DNA of 64,000 nt from Devosia lucknowensis (GCF_900177655.1 NZ_FXWK01000002.1:62001-126000); one strand, 5' to 3'. Shown: positions 39,324-49,679, counted from the stretch's first letter. Notes: generated by a model from the letters alone, not told the origin. Translations and numbers: made by a program.

Positions 39324-41183
39324 TCAGGCACCTTTCCGGGGGCAGAGGATAATGTCGGCGCCGTGCATCTCGGCATAGAGCGCCTCGACGAGATCGGCGC
39401 GATAGGTCCGCACGGCCCTCTGGTTGATCGAGCCCTTGTCGGTCACTTCGCCGCGGTCGATGTCGGGCAGTTCGGCCATGAGCAGGGCACGCGCCACGTG
39501 GTTGGAACTGCCGGTCGACTTCAGCGCGAGCCCAGCCAGGCTGGTGGCAAATCGCTCGCGAACCACAGGATGGGCGAGGATGGTGTCGGCATCGGCCTCC
39601 GCGGGCAGGCCGGCCTGGCGCGCACAGGCGCCCAGATCGGGAAAGATCATCGCGCCGATATAGTTGCGGTCGAGACCGGTCAACACGACGTCGCGGATCA
39701 GCGGCGCGCAGGCTCCGATGACGGCCGAGCGAACGGCGGCGAAGTTGACCCAGGTGCCGGTCGAGAGCTTGAAATCCTCGGTGACGCGGCCATCGAAGAC
39801 CAGGCCCTTGCCGAGCTCATCGGGGTCGGCGAAGCGCACGGCGTCGCCGATCCGGTAGAAGCCTTCCTCGTCGAAGGCTTCGGCGGTCTTTTCCGCGTCG
39901 CGCCAGTATCCGGGCGTGACATTGGGGCCCTTGAGGCGCAACTCGGTCTTGTCGCCATTGGGCACGAGCTTGATGGTCATGCCCGCCGCAGGCAGGCCGA
40001 TATGCCCGGCCTCTTCCACAGCCCAGGTGGTGGTGAATGCAAAGGGCGCGGTCTCGGTGGAACCATAGCCGGTGATGATGAGAACGCGCTCACCGGTCTC
40101 GGCGCGGGCGGCCCGGTCGAGGCCCTCGAAAACGTGCTGGCTGAGGCCCGCTCCGGCATATTGCAGCAGCTTGAGCCGGGCGAAGAGGTTGCGACGCGCC
40201 TCGGGATGCTCATCGAAGGCGGCGACGAGGAATTCGTAGGCCTTGGGCACATTGGTGAAGAAGGTCGGCTGCACCATGGCCAGGTTTTCCAGCGTCCGGC
40301 CGATACGGGCGGGCGTCGGCTGGCCGTCGTCGATATAGAAGCTGCCGCCATTGTAGATGGCAATGCCGGTATTGTGGCTGCCCCCGGCCACGTGATTCCA
40401 CGGCATCCAGTCGAGCAGGACCGGCGGCTCGTCCTCAAGGAAGGCAAGAGCCTGCCGGATCATCTGCTGGTTGCAGGCCATCATGCGGTTGGTGGTGACG
40501 ACACCCTTGGGCAGGCCGGTCGACCCCGAGGTGAACAGCACCTTGGCAACGGTATCGGCCGTGATCGCGGCGTGGGCCTTTGCGACCGCGTCGGTGACGG
40601 GGGTCGCGAGCAGGGTGTCGAATCTGGTGGCCCGGCGGCCGGGCGCGGGATTGGTGCGCACGACCAGCGGCACGTCGGCGCCAAACACGGCCGCTATCGC
40701 TGGGGCGAACCGGTCGCCGTCGCTGGCATAGATCATGCCCGGGGTCAGCAGGCCGGCGATATGGCGCAGCTTGCCGAAATCGGTGGACACCAGTGAATAG
40801 GCCGGCGAAATCGGCGCATAGGGGATGCCGACCCAGATGGCCGCCATGCCGAGGAGAAAGTGCTCGACCTCGTTGCCGGAGAGGATCATCAACGGCCGCT
40901 CGGGTGAAAGACCGGCATCGAGCAGCGCCTGCGCCAGCGGCGGGATCCGCGCCATGACATCGGCATAGCTCAGCTCTCGCCAGCCGGCTCCGTCACGATC
41001 GGCGATGAGAATGGCATCGGGCGTCGTGTCGGCCCAGGCCTCAAGCGCATCGACGATGGCGCGCGGATAGGGACCCAGCGCATCGACCGAGCGAATGATG
41101 GTGGTGCCGTCGGCGCGGTTTTCCGCTGCCGCAGACATGTTTCCGAGCCGCACGGAGCGGATCGGTGTCGCCTTGACGTCCAT
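39324..41183 (-). CDS. fcs: Feruloyl-/p-coumaroyl-CoA synthetase
   Basis: 619 residues, the long feruloyl-CoA synthase branch of the ANL adenylating enzymes. It has the AMP-binding P-loop TSGSTGLPKGVVTTNRMM near 193-210, GYGSTETAPF near 365 and RIGDAVRF near 446. It activates hydroxycinnamic acids with ATP and CoA. It is the first gene of a five-gene leftward operon with a palindrome in its promoter. Ferulate versus coumarate preference cannot be read from the sequence. No vanillate demethylase is present here, which favours coumarate. Confidence 0.9.
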   Translation of the reverse strand: MDVKATPIRSVRLGNMSAAAENRADGTTIIRSVDALGPYPRAIVDALEAWADTTPDAILIADRDGAGWRELSYADVMARIPPLAQALLDAGLSPERPLMILSGNEVEHFLLGMAAIWVGIPYAPISPAYSLVSTDFGKLRHIAGLLTPGMIYASDGDRFAPAIAAVFGADVPLVVRTNPAPGRRATRFDTLLATPVTDAVAKAHAAITADTVAKVLFTSGSTGLPKGVVTTNRMMACNQQMIRQALAFLEDEPPVLLDWMPWNHVAGGSHNTGIAIYNGGSFYIDDGQPTPARIGRTLENLAMVQPTFFTNVPKAYEFLVAAFDEHPEARRNLFARLKLLQYAGAGLSQHVFEGLDRAARAETGERVLIITGYGSTETAPFAFTTTWAVEEAGHIGLPAAGMTIKLVPNGDKTELRLKGPNVTPGYWRDAEKTAEAFDEEGFYRIGDAVRFADPDELGKGLVFDGRVTEDFKLSTGTWVNFAAVRSAVIGACAPLIRDVVLTGLDRNYIGAMIFPDLGACARQAGLPAEADADTILAHPVVRERFATSLAGLALKSTGSSNHVARALLMAELPDIDRGEVTDKGSINQRAVRTYRADLVEALYAEMHGADIILCPRKGA

Positions 41184-41204
41184 GAGTCTCCTCCCTCACG
41201 CATT

Positions 41205-41223
41205 TAGTTATGACGTATAACTA
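41205..41223. promoter_or_regulatory. fcs operon operator-like palindrome
   Basis: The perfect inverted repeat TAGTTAT-GACGT-ATAACTA lies 22 nt upstream of the fcs start, a typical size for a MarR dimer site. It lies within the 76-nt gap to the UvrA-like gene. Confidence 0.6.
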
Positions 41224-41259
41224 TAATGCAGGCAAGGGCGATCGTGGACACGTGGCGGC

Positions 41260-43524
41260 TTATCCACCCGAACGTTGTGCAAGATAGCGCGCCGTCAGCG
41301 AGGCCGGGTCGCGCGCCAGATCTGCCGGAACGCCCTCGAACTGCACGCGCCCGCCATCATGACCCGCGCCCGGCCCCATGTCGATGACCCAGTCCGCACG
41401 CGCGATGACGTCGAGATTGTGCTCGATGACGATGACGGTCGATCCGGCGTCGACCAGCCGGTCGAAAAGGCCGATCAGCGTATCGACGTCGTTCATGTGC
41501 AGGCCCGTGGTGGGCTCGTCGAGCACGTAGATATTGCCCTTCTTGCCCAGTTCGGCCGCAAGCTTGAGGCGCTGGCGCTCGCCGCCGGACAGGGTCGAGA
41601 GCGGTTGACCCAGCGTCAGGTAGCCGAGGCCGACATCGACAAGGCCCTGCACGATCCTGGCGAGCGCAGGCTCGTTGAAATAGCCGGCCGCGTCCTCGAT
41701 GCTCATGTCGTAGACGTCGGCGATGGACTTGCCCCGCAGCTGGTGGGCCAGCACCTCGGGCAGGAAGCGCTTGCCCTCGCAGGTTTCGCAGGTGGTCACC
41801 ATGGGATCGAGATGGGCGAGGTCGGTGTAGATGACGCCGCGTCCGTTGCAATCGGGACAGGCGCCCTTGGAATTGGCCGAGAACAGCGACGCCTCGACGC
41901 CATTGGCCTTGGCGAAGGCCTTGCGCACGCCGTCCAGCAGCCCCGTATAGGTCGCCGTGTTCGAGCGGCGCGAGCCGCGCGCCAGGTTCTGGTCGATGAT
42001 GATGGTATCGGGATAGGCCTTGGGCAGGCATCCCTGGATCAGGCTCGACTTGCCCGATCCCGCCACGCCACTGACGACGGTCAGCACGCCGCGCGGAATG
42101 GACACCGAAACATCGCGCAGATTGTTGATGGCGCCCTGCTCGATCCGGAGGGCATCGCCGGAAGGCTTGCGCACCTCCGTCTTGATCGGCTGGTGCTTTT
42201 TCATATGCGTGCCGGTCAGCGTGTCCGATGCGAGCAGGCCGGCGAAGTCGCCCTCATAGACCACGTCGCCCCCTTTCGATCCGGCAAGGGGGCCCATGTC
42301 GACGACGTGGTCGGCAATGGCGATCATGTCCGGCTTGTGCTCGACGATGAGCACGGTATTGCCCTTGTCGCGGAGCTGGGTCATCAGCGTCGCGAGGCTG
42401 CCCACATCATGAGGGTGCAGGCCGACCGAGGGCTCGTCGAATACATAGGTGATGTCGGTCAGCGACGACCCCAGATGGCGCACCATCTTTACCCGCTGCG
42501 ACTCGCCGCCCGACAGCGTCGAGCTTTCGCGGTCGAGGCTGAGGTACCCCAGACCGATGGTCACGAGATTTTCGAGGCGCAAGGCCAGCGCCTCGAGCAT
42601 GGGCCCGACCTGGGGAGCGGCAATGGCCCGGATGAAGGGGGCAAGATCGGAAACCTGCATAGCCGAAAGATCGGCAATGGATTTGCCGTTGATCACGCTG
42701 GTGCGGGCGGCGGCATTGAGCCGTGTTCCGTGACAGGCCGGGCAAACGGCACGGGTGAAGATCTTTTCGTATTCGCGCAGCACATGCGGCTGCAGGCTTT
42801 CAGGATCTTTCGACCCAAGGCCCTTCTTGAGCTTGGCGACGACGCCCTCGTAGGTCAGCCCGATCTTGCCGACCTTGATCTTGCGGCCATCGTCGAGGTG
42901 AAGGAGGTTTTCGCGCTCGTCCGCCGTGAAATCCTTGATGGGCTTGTCCATGTCGAACAGGCCGGAATTGGCGTAGATTTCCCACCACCAGCTGTCGACG
43001 GCGAAATCCTTGGGCAGCAAGGCGCCCTGGTTGAGCGACTTGGTTTCGTCGAGCACAGCCGACATGTCCATGGCCGCGACCTGGCCGATGCCCTCGCAAT
43101 CGGGACACATGCCGCGCGGATCGTTGTAGGAGTAGAGCCCGGGTGGTCCGAGCCGCGGTTCGGCGAGTCTTGAAAACAGCACCCGCAGCATCTGCGCCGC
43201 GTCGGTCACCGTGGCCACGGTCGAGCGCGAATTGCCGCCCAGCCGCTGCTGGTCGACGATGATGGCGGCCGAGATGTTCTCGAGCTGGTCGGCATCGGGC
43301 TGGCCATAGCTGGGCATGAACTGCTGCACGAAGGCCGGATAGGTCTCGTTGATCAGCCGCTGGCTTTCGGCCGCGATCGTGCCGAAGACCAGCGACGACT
43401 TTCCGGACCCCGAGACTCCGGTGAAGACCGTGATGCGGCGCTTGGGAATGTCGAGCGAGACATTTTTCAGATTGTTCTCGCGCGCACCCCTGATCACGAT
43501 CGCGCCGTAAAGGTCGTCCTGCAT
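41260..43524 (-). CDS. UvrA-like ABC ATPase (excinuclease A paralogue)
   Basis: 754 residues against about 940 for housekeeping UvrA. Two ABC modules are present: Walker A GVSGSGKSS near 34-42 and GVAGSGKSS near 490-498. Signatures LSGGESQRVKMVRHLGSSL and LSGGERQRLKLAAELGKKG are visible, as are the paired Cys zinc-binding motifs CPDCEGIG, CPACHGTR, CPDCNGRG and CETCEGKR. The shorter length fits the UvrA2/drug-resistance class that lacks the UvrB-binding insertion. The start MQDDLYGAIVIRG has GGGAGAA 7 nt upstream. It is a single-gene unit unrelated to its neighbours. Confidence 0.85.
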   Translation of the reverse strand: MQDDLYGAIVIRGARENNLKNVSLDIPKRRITVFTGVSGSGKSSLVFGTIAAESQRLINETYPAFVQQFMPSYGQPDADQLENISAAIIVDQQRLGGNSRSTVATVTDAAQMLRVLFSRLAEPRLGPPGLYSYNDPRGMCPDCEGIGQVAAMDMSAVLDETKSLNQGALLPKDFAVDSWWWEIYANSGLFDMDKPIKDFTADERENLLHLDDGRKIKVGKIGLTYEGVVAKLKKGLGSKDPESLQPHVLREYEKIFTRAVCPACHGTRLNAAARTSVINGKSIADLSAMQVSDLAPFIRAIAAPQVGPMLEALALRLENLVTIGLGYLSLDRESSTLSGGESQRVKMVRHLGSSLTDITYVFDEPSVGLHPHDVGSLATLMTQLRDKGNTVLIVEHKPDMIAIADHVVDMGPLAGSKGGDVVYEGDFAGLLASDTLTGTHMKKHQPIKTEVRKPSGDALRIEQGAINNLRDVSVSIPRGVLTVVSGVAGSGKSSLIQGCLPKAYPDTIIIDQNLARGSRRSNTATYTGLLDGVRKAFAKANGVEASLFSANSKGACPDCNGRGVIYTDLAHLDPMVTTCETCEGKRFLPEVLAHQLRGKSIADVYDMSIEDAAGYFNEPALARIVQGLVDVGLGYLTLGQPLSTLSGGERQRLKLAAELGKKGNIYVLDEPTTGLHMNDVDTLIGLFDRLVDAGSTVIVIEHNLDVIARADWVIDMGPGAGHDGGRVQFEGVPADLARDPASLTARYLAQRSGG

Positions 43525-43658
43525 CACCACTTCTCCCAATGCCGTCTGCCCTGTGCCTGGTTTCATCGACACGACGTGTCAGCAGCCGCGCGTTCGACAT
43601 GGCTGGCGCGTTTGGGACGCTAGCCGGTCGCTTGCGTTATGACCACCGGCGATGCGGT

Positions 43659-44603
43659 TCAGGGTGTTCCCAATCCATTGGCAAGGAGCGCCAGCCAGGG
43701 CCGGCCAGCTTCGCTGGTGCGCATCCGCGCCGCGCCGAGCGGGCTGTCGATCACGGGTGTCGTAAGATCGACGCCAGGAAAACGCCAGGTGATCTCGTCG
43801 ACGATCAGCGGGTTCAGCTGCAGGACGCCGCCGACCAGAGCGATCGGCCCTGCCCCGCAGCGCGTGTGCAATGCTTCGCCCAGGGCGGCCAGTTCTGCTC
43901 CGGCGCGGCGGAGGATATCGAGCGCGGTCTGGTCTCCGGACTCGGCCGCACGCGCCACGCCCACGGCAAGGGTGCCGATGCGCCCGCGATCGCCTGCATA
44001 AACGAACTGGCGAACATCGCTCCAGCTGTTGCCACCCACGAGCAAAAACATCTGCCGGGCCAGCTCCTCGACTTCTACGAACCCGCCTGTGTGATCGAGA
44101 GCCCGATACATGCGGTCGAGTGCCTGGAGAGCGATCCAGCTGCCCGAGCCGGCATCGTCGATGAGGATGCCCCTGCCCCCCACACGGATGACCTCGCCCG
44201 CCTTTGTGACGTGGATGCCGATCGAGCCCGTGCCGGCGGAAATCAGGTGGCCCTCCCCGGGGCGGAAGTGGGCCGCATAGGCCATGACGATATCGTCCAT
44301 GACCATCGCCGCGCCGGCCGACAGGGCCAGCGCGGTCTCCGCCATGCTGCGGATCTCGTCGGCTGCGGGGGCGCCAAACCCGGTCATGCCGGCGCAAAGG
44401 CTGGCGGGTCGCAGGCCCGCCTCGCGCAGCGCTGCGGCCACTGCCTCGAACACGGTTGCCAGTCGTGAGCGCTCGGCCGGGTTGAACACATGCGCGGTCG
44501 CGCCACCGGCACTTCCCCGCGCGACCAGTTCGCCGCCCGCGTCGCAGGCGACCCAGCGGCTCGCCGTGCCACCAACATCGAGGCCGACGTGAACGACGGT
44601 CAC
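43659..44603 (-). CDS. BadF/BadG-type amino-sugar kinase (MurK/NagK-like)
   Basis: 314 residues of the ASKHA ATPase fold. It has the phosphate-binding GLDVGGTASRWV at 7-18, the adenosine-side GTGSIGIHV near 124-132, and GILIDDAGSGSWIALQALD near 144-162. BadF-type kinases in bacteria phosphorylate GlcNAc, and MurK of Clostridium phosphorylates MurNAc and GlcNAc. Here a sugar transporter and NanE precede it, and MurQ is the divergent neighbour's product. That makes MurNAc, GlcNAc or ManNAc the likely substrate. It overlaps nanE by 4 nt and is last in the operon. Confidence 0.82.
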   Translation of the reverse strand: MTVVHVGLDVGGTASRWVACDAGGELVARGSAGGATAHVFNPAERSRLATVFEAVAAALREAGLRPASLCAGMTGFGAPAADEIRSMAETALALSAGAAMVMDDIVMAYAAHFRPGEGHLISAGTGSIGIHVTKAGEVIRVGGRGILIDDAGSGSWIALQALDRMYRALDHTGGFVEVEELARQMFLLVGGNSWSDVRQFVYAGDRGRIGTLAVGVARAAESGDQTALDILRRAGAELAALGEALHTRCGAGPIALVGGVLQLNPLIVDEITWRFPGVDLTTPVIDSPLGAARMRTSEAGRPWLALLANGLGTP

Positions 44604-45265
44604 TGCGGCACGCCCGTGGCGACGAAGGCGCGGGTGATTTCGCGCGGATTGGTAATCATGGTTCCCACCACCACGGCATGGGCGCCTGCAGAAAAAGCCT
44701 GGCGCACGAGGTCGGGGGAATTGTAGCGCCCTTCGGCGATGACGGGAATCGTCAACCGTGCCGCCAGCGCCTCGACGAGCTCGAGGTGGGGCGCGTCCGG
44801 CTTGGGCAGTGTCGCCTCGGTATAGCCCGACAGCGTGGTAGCAACGTAGTCGGCACCCCAGGCGGCCGCCTTCAATCCCTCCTCGCGGGTCGAGATGTCC
44901 GCAAAGACCTGGGCCCCCAGCTCCTCGTGGATGCGCCGGATGAGCACACCGGGATGCTCGCCATCGCGCGGCCGTTCGGTGCAGTCGAGCGCGACGATGC
45001 CGGCTCCGGCATCGACGACTGCCGCTGCGGCGGCAAAATCGGGCGTGATGTAGACGGGATAGCGCTCTGAAAAGATCTTGTGGATGCCGATGACCGGCAA
45101 TCCCGCCGCGCCGACCGCAGCAATATCGGCCGGCCCATTGGCACGGATGGCGACGGCCCCACCATCGCGCGCGGCCAGCGCCATGGCGCCCATGAACTGG
45201 GGACCATGCAGGGGATTGTCCGCTCGCGCTTGGCAGGACACCACGAGCCCACGGGGCAGCATCAT
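44600..45265 (-). CDS. nanE: N-acetylmannosamine-6-phosphate 2-epimerase
   Basis: 221 residues, TIM barrel. Characteristic NanE segments are LVVSCQARADNPLHGP at 8-23, GIHKIF with the catalytic Lys near 60, DCTERPRD near 96, FADISTREEGLKAAAWGADY near 118, and IAEGRYNSP near 175. It interconverts ManNAc-6P and GlcNAc-6P. The ATG overlaps the permease stop (ATGA). Its place between an ABC transporter and a BadF kinase is unusual for a peptidoglycan-type locus. Confidence 0.88.
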   Translation of the reverse strand: MMLPRGLVVSCQARADNPLHGPQFMGAMALAARDGGAVAIRANGPADIAAVGAAGLPVIGIHKIFSERYPVYITPDFAAAAAVVDAGAGIVALDCTERPRDGEHPGVLIRRIHEELGAQVFADISTREEGLKAAAWGADYVATTLSGYTEATLPKPDAPHLELVEALAARLTIPVIAEGRYNSPDLVRQAFSAGAHAVVVGTMITNPREITRAFVATGVPQ

Positions 45266-46125
45266 TTCACGGCGCCCGAGGTCATGCCGGCTATGAACTG
45301 CCGCGACAGCACGATGTAGATGATGATGATCGGCGCGGCCGAGAGTGTCAGGCCCGAGAACAGCACGCCCCAATCGGTCGTATATTCGCCCATGAAGGTG
45401 GTGAGGCCCTGCGGCAGGGTCTTGAGGTTGTCGTTCTGGATGAAGACCAGCGGGAAGAAGAAGTCGTTCCAGATCGGCACGACATTCTGGATGCCGGCGA
45501 TGACCATCGCAGGGCGCACCAGCGGCAGCATGATCGACCACATGATGCGCGCTTCCGAAGCGCCATCCATGCGCGCCGCATCCTCGAGCTCGTTGGGCAG
45601 GGTGCGGATGAAGCCGGTCATGATGAAGACGGTCGAGGGCAGGCCCATGGCCGTGTAGACGAAGATCAGGCTCAGCTGGTTGTTGAGGATCGACAGGTCC
45701 CGCATCAGCATGAACAGCGGAATGATGGCCAGTTTGAGCGGCAGGGTCAGCCCGGCGAGGAAGAACATCAGGATGAAGTTGGCGCCGGTGAAGGCGTAGC
45801 GCCCGATGGCATACGCCGCCATGGTCCCCAGCGTCAGGATCAGCACCATGGAGGCGCCCGTGACGACGAAGGAATTGGCGAGGTAGCGCAGGAAATTGGT
45901 CTCGGACCAGATCTTGATGAAGTTCTGGACCTGCGTGAAATCGGGAATGCCGAATGGCGACTGGAAGATCTGCGGGGTCGTCTTGAAGGCCGAGAACACC
46001 ATGATGACGATTGGCGCCAGCATGAAGATGGTGTTGGCGATGAGGATGATCTGCAGGAGGCCATCGCGGCCCAGCGTGCCCAGAATGCCCTTGCGGTCGT
46101 AGTAGCTGGTGGTGGCCGCGCTCAT
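45262..46125 (-). CDS. CUT1 ABC transporter permease (MalG type)
   Basis: 287 residues, six predicted membrane helices. The EAA loop ELEDAARMDGASEARIMWSI is near residue 183, followed by MLPLVRPAM. It works with the permease encoded just upstream (4-nt overlap) and the ATPase at 48518. The predicted substrate is an amino sugar. Confidence 0.92.
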   Translation of the reverse strand: MSAATTSYYDRKGILGTLGRDGLLQIILIANTIFMLAPIVIMVFSAFKTTPQIFQSPFGIPDFTQVQNFIKIWSETNFLRYLANSFVVTGASMVLILTLGTMAAYAIGRYAFTGANFILMFFLAGLTLPLKLAIIPLFMLMRDLSILNNQLSLIFVYTAMGLPSTVFIMTGFIRTLPNELEDAARMDGASEARIMWSIMLPLVRPAMVIAGIQNVVPIWNDFFFPLVFIQNDNLKTLPQGLTTFMGEYTTDWGVLFSGLTLSAAPIIIIYIVLSRQFIAGMTSGAVK

Positions 46126-47042
46126 AGCTGGATTTCCCGGGCGCGCAGGCGCGTGGTGATGACCGCGGCGATCGCTGCGATGAAGATGAAGATCAGGACG
46201 GCAAGAGCCGAGCCGAGGCCGAAGTCCTGTTGTCCGGACGACACGTTACCGAAGGCGGTGCGATAGAAGTAGAGCCCCAGCACGTCGGTCGAACCGAAGG
46301 GCGAGCCGTCGAGGCCGCCCATGATGTAGGGCAGCTCGAACCAGTTGAACGCCCCGACGAACAGCAGGGTGAAGACGATGGTGGCGCTGGGGGCGACGAG
46401 CGGCCAGACGATCTTTGAGATCTTGACCCACTCGCTCTCGGTTTCCATGCGCACGGCGTCGAGGATTTCGCTGGGAATGCGCTGCATGCCCGCCAAAAAG
46501 ACCAGGGTCGGGAAACCGACCATGTGCCAGGCCTGGGCGACGATGATGCTCCAGAGGGCGGTTCCCGACTGGCCGAGCCAGGGTTGCGCCCATTCGCCGA
46601 GGCCGATGCTCTTGAGGCTGATGTTCACCACGCCGAAGAGCGGGTGATAGAACAGCTTGAACAGATAGGCGACGATGATGGTCGAGAGCACGACCGGCAG
46701 GAACACCGCGATCCGGTGAAAGCGCGCGCCGGGCAGTTCGCGCCAGAGCGCGTAGGCAAGGATGAAGCCCAGCCCGTTCTGCAGCACCATGAGCGCGAAG
46801 AAGACGATGATGTTGTTCTTGAACGCGTTGAGCGTCCAGCTGCGATAGGGCTCGACGAAGAGCACTGTGTGGAAGTTTTCGAAGCCCACGAAGTCGAGCC
46901 GCTTCAGGCCCTGCCAGTCGAAGAAGGCATAGGCGAAAGCGGAAATGATCGGATAGACGATAAACAGCGCCACGAAGCACAGCGGCGGCACGATCAGCGC
47001 CGTGATCCACAGGCCGCGGCCGGTCATCCGAAACTGGGGCAT
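46122..47042 (-). CDS. CUT1 ABC transporter permease (MalF type)
   Basis: 306 residues, six predicted membrane helices. The EAA-like loop EILDAVRMETESEWVKISKI is near residue 203, followed by VWPLVAPSA. It follows the binding-protein gene after a 187-nt gap filled with palindromic repeats, which may lower its expression relative to the binding protein. Confidence 0.92.
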   Translation of the reverse strand: MPQFRMTGRGLWITALIVPPLCFVALFIVYPIISAFAYAFFDWQGLKRLDFVGFENFHTVLFVEPYRSWTLNAFKNNIIVFFALMVLQNGLGFILAYALWRELPGARFHRIAVFLPVVLSTIIVAYLFKLFYHPLFGVVNISLKSIGLGEWAQPWLGQSGTALWSIIVAQAWHMVGFPTLVFLAGMQRIPSEILDAVRMETESEWVKISKIVWPLVAPSATIVFTLLFVGAFNWFELPYIMGGLDGSPFGSTDVLGLYFYRTAFGNVSSGQQDFGLGSALAVLIFIFIAAIAAVITTRLRAREIQL

Positions 47043-47092
47043 TTGGGGCTCGCTTGCTTTTGGGTGCGGCGCCTGTCGCCACCCCCACCCGG

Positions 47093-47184
47093 CCTCCCCC
47101 TGAAGGAGGGGGAGGGGGAAATCTGTGTATCGGGCAGCGTCTCCTCACACCCACCGGCCGGTCCCTCCCCCTATCAGGGGGAGG
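47093..47184. repeat. Two CCTCCCCC/GGGGGAGG palindromes
   Basis: Near-identical stems occur at 47093-47115 (spacer TGAAGGA) and 47164-47184 (spacer TATCA), in the gap behind the binding-protein gene. They belong to the C-run/G-run repeat family also seen at 15291-15371. The stems probably protect the upstream part of the mRNA. Confidence 0.65.
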
Positions 47185-47229
47185 TTAGGTGGGGGTGTGA
47201 GGGAGCCGCAGGCGGAGGGAGTGGCCGCC

Positions 47230-48468
47230 CTAGCTCTTGAACGGCTCGTACCAGGCAGCCAGGCCCGTGGTCAGGGCTTCGCCGATGGCTTCCGGCGTGG
47301 TTTCGCCAGAGAAGAGCTTTTGCATTTCGGCCTGGATCAGCACCGAGCCCGAGGGTTCGCCGTAACGGAAGTGGGCGAGCATCAGGTAGGGGATCGAGGA
47401 CTGGTTGAGCTCGTTGACTTCGGCCAGAAGCGGGTTGTCGAAGGTGACGCCCGGAATGGTCGAGATGTTGTTGAGCGTGTTGGCGAAAGCCTGGCCGAAT
47501 TCGGGGCTGGCGAGATAGTTCAGGAACTTGATCGCCGCTTCCTTGTTGGCGCCGGCAGCATTGGCCGCATAGCCGCCGTCGAAGTAGAGGCCGACCAGCT
47601 TGGCGTCTTCCGCGGTTTCGCCCGGGGCGGCAAAGACGCCCATTTCGATATCCGGGTTCTGCGTCTTGAACGTGGCCAGCTCGTAAGAGCCGCCGACGAA
47701 CATCGCCGCCATGCCCGAGGAGAACAGCTGCTGGGCCGAGGGGTAATCGAGGCCGATAAAGCCGTCGGGGAAGTAGTCCTGCGCCAGGGCGTTGACCGAG
47801 GCCAGCGCGCCGGTGAAGCGTTCATCGGTGAAGTCGGTCGTGCCCGCCATCAGCTCGTCGTAGAAATCCTTGCCCATCAGCGAGGATCCGAGGCCGAAAG
47901 TCACGGTCTCGTTCTGCCAGGCCGTCGCCGTGCCATTGGCGAAGGGGATGATGCCCGCATCCTTGAGCTTCTGGCTGGCAGCCATGAGATCGTCCCAGGT
48001 CTGGGGCTCCTCGATGCCGTTGTCGGCGAAGATCTTGGAATTGTAGATCACCAGCTGCGTCTGGCTGGCGAAGGGCACGGCGTAGAGCTTGCCGTCGGCG
48101 CGGACGCTTTCGGCGGCGATGGCGGGGGCGGCGAACTCGGCAAGGGCCGGGACGCTTTCGGTGGTCAGCTCCTCGAGATAGCCGGCGACGGCGACGTTCT
48201 CCAGCCCGCCATAGGCGCGCACCATCATCACGTCGGGGCCGGTACCGCCGGCCAGCGCGGTGGAGAGGATGGTGTTGTAGTTGGTGGCTTCGAAGGTCTC
48301 GAACTTGACCGTGATGCCGGGATTGGCGGCCTCGAACGTGTCGATGAACTGCTCATAGGCAGCACGATCTTCCTGGCGCCAGCTCCAGAATGTCAGGTCC
48401 TGGGCGAAGGCCGGCGCAGCGACGAGCACGGCGCTCAGAACGGCCCCTATGCGAAGTATGGTTTTCAT
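47230..48468 (-). CDS. CUT1 ABC transporter solute-binding protein
   Basis: 412 residues. The signal peptide MKTILRIGAVLSAVLVAAPA is cleaved near AFA-QD (about 23). The body is a family 1 sugar-binding protein (LTFWSWRQEDRAAYEQFIDT; YNTILSTALAGGTGPDVMMV; IPFANGTATAWQNE). It is periplasmic. Its operon partners (amino-sugar kinase, NanE) and the MurR-type operator suggest that MurNAc, GlcNAc or a disaccharide is the ligand. Confidence 0.9.
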   Translation of the reverse strand: MKTILRIGAVLSAVLVAAPAFAQDLTFWSWRQEDRAAYEQFIDTFEAANPGITVKFETFEATNYNTILSTALAGGTGPDVMMVRAYGGLENVAVAGYLEELTTESVPALAEFAAPAIAAESVRADGKLYAVPFASQTQLVIYNSKIFADNGIEEPQTWDDLMAASQKLKDAGIIPFANGTATAWQNETVTFGLGSSLMGKDFYDELMAGTTDFTDERFTGALASVNALAQDYFPDGFIGLDYPSAQQLFSSGMAAMFVGGSYELATFKTQNPDIEMGVFAAPGETAEDAKLVGLYFDGGYAANAAGANKEAAIKFLNYLASPEFGQAFANTLNNISTIPGVTFDNPLLAEVNELNQSSIPYLMLAHFRYGEPSGSVLIQAEMQKLFSGETTPEAIGEALTTGLAAWYEPFKS

Positions 48469-48517
48469 CTGGATTCCCTTCCCTTGAAAACGTCTTGAAA
48501 TGGGCTGTGCCGAACCG

Positions 48518-49582
<1,065 letters not shown>

Positions 49583-49645
49583 TGTGGTCTCTCCATCCCA
49601 TCCTGCCCCACGCAGGATCACGGCCGCCATTGATGGCCAGCCAAT

Positions 49646-49679
49646 TGGAATACTAAATTCCACAAATTGATTGTGTCAA
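49646..49679 (-). promoter_or_regulatory. Promoter and MurR-type operator of the sugar-import operon
   Basis: On the minus strand, TTGACA (49679-49674), an 18-nt spacer and TAGTAT (49655-49650) form a good sigma-70 promoter. The perfect palindrome TGGAAT-N5-ATTCCA (49646-49662) covers the -10, a classic position for a repressor site. A further half-site, GGATATTC, lies just upstream of the -35. Confidence 0.75.

Noticed and set aside
38223..40796. An 857-codon open frame on the plus strand
   Set aside because: It is antisense to the thiolase and fcs genes, shows no recognisable motif, and has the composition expected of a shadow frame in GC-rich DNA.
41275..43173. A 632-codon open frame on the plus strand
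   Set aside because: It lies opposite the UvrA-like gene, whose motifs are unmistakable; the antisense frame has no family features.
47043..47229. C-run/G-run repeats as rho-independent terminators
   Set aside because: No U-run follows either stem on the transcribed strand, and the permease genes downstream need the same transcript.
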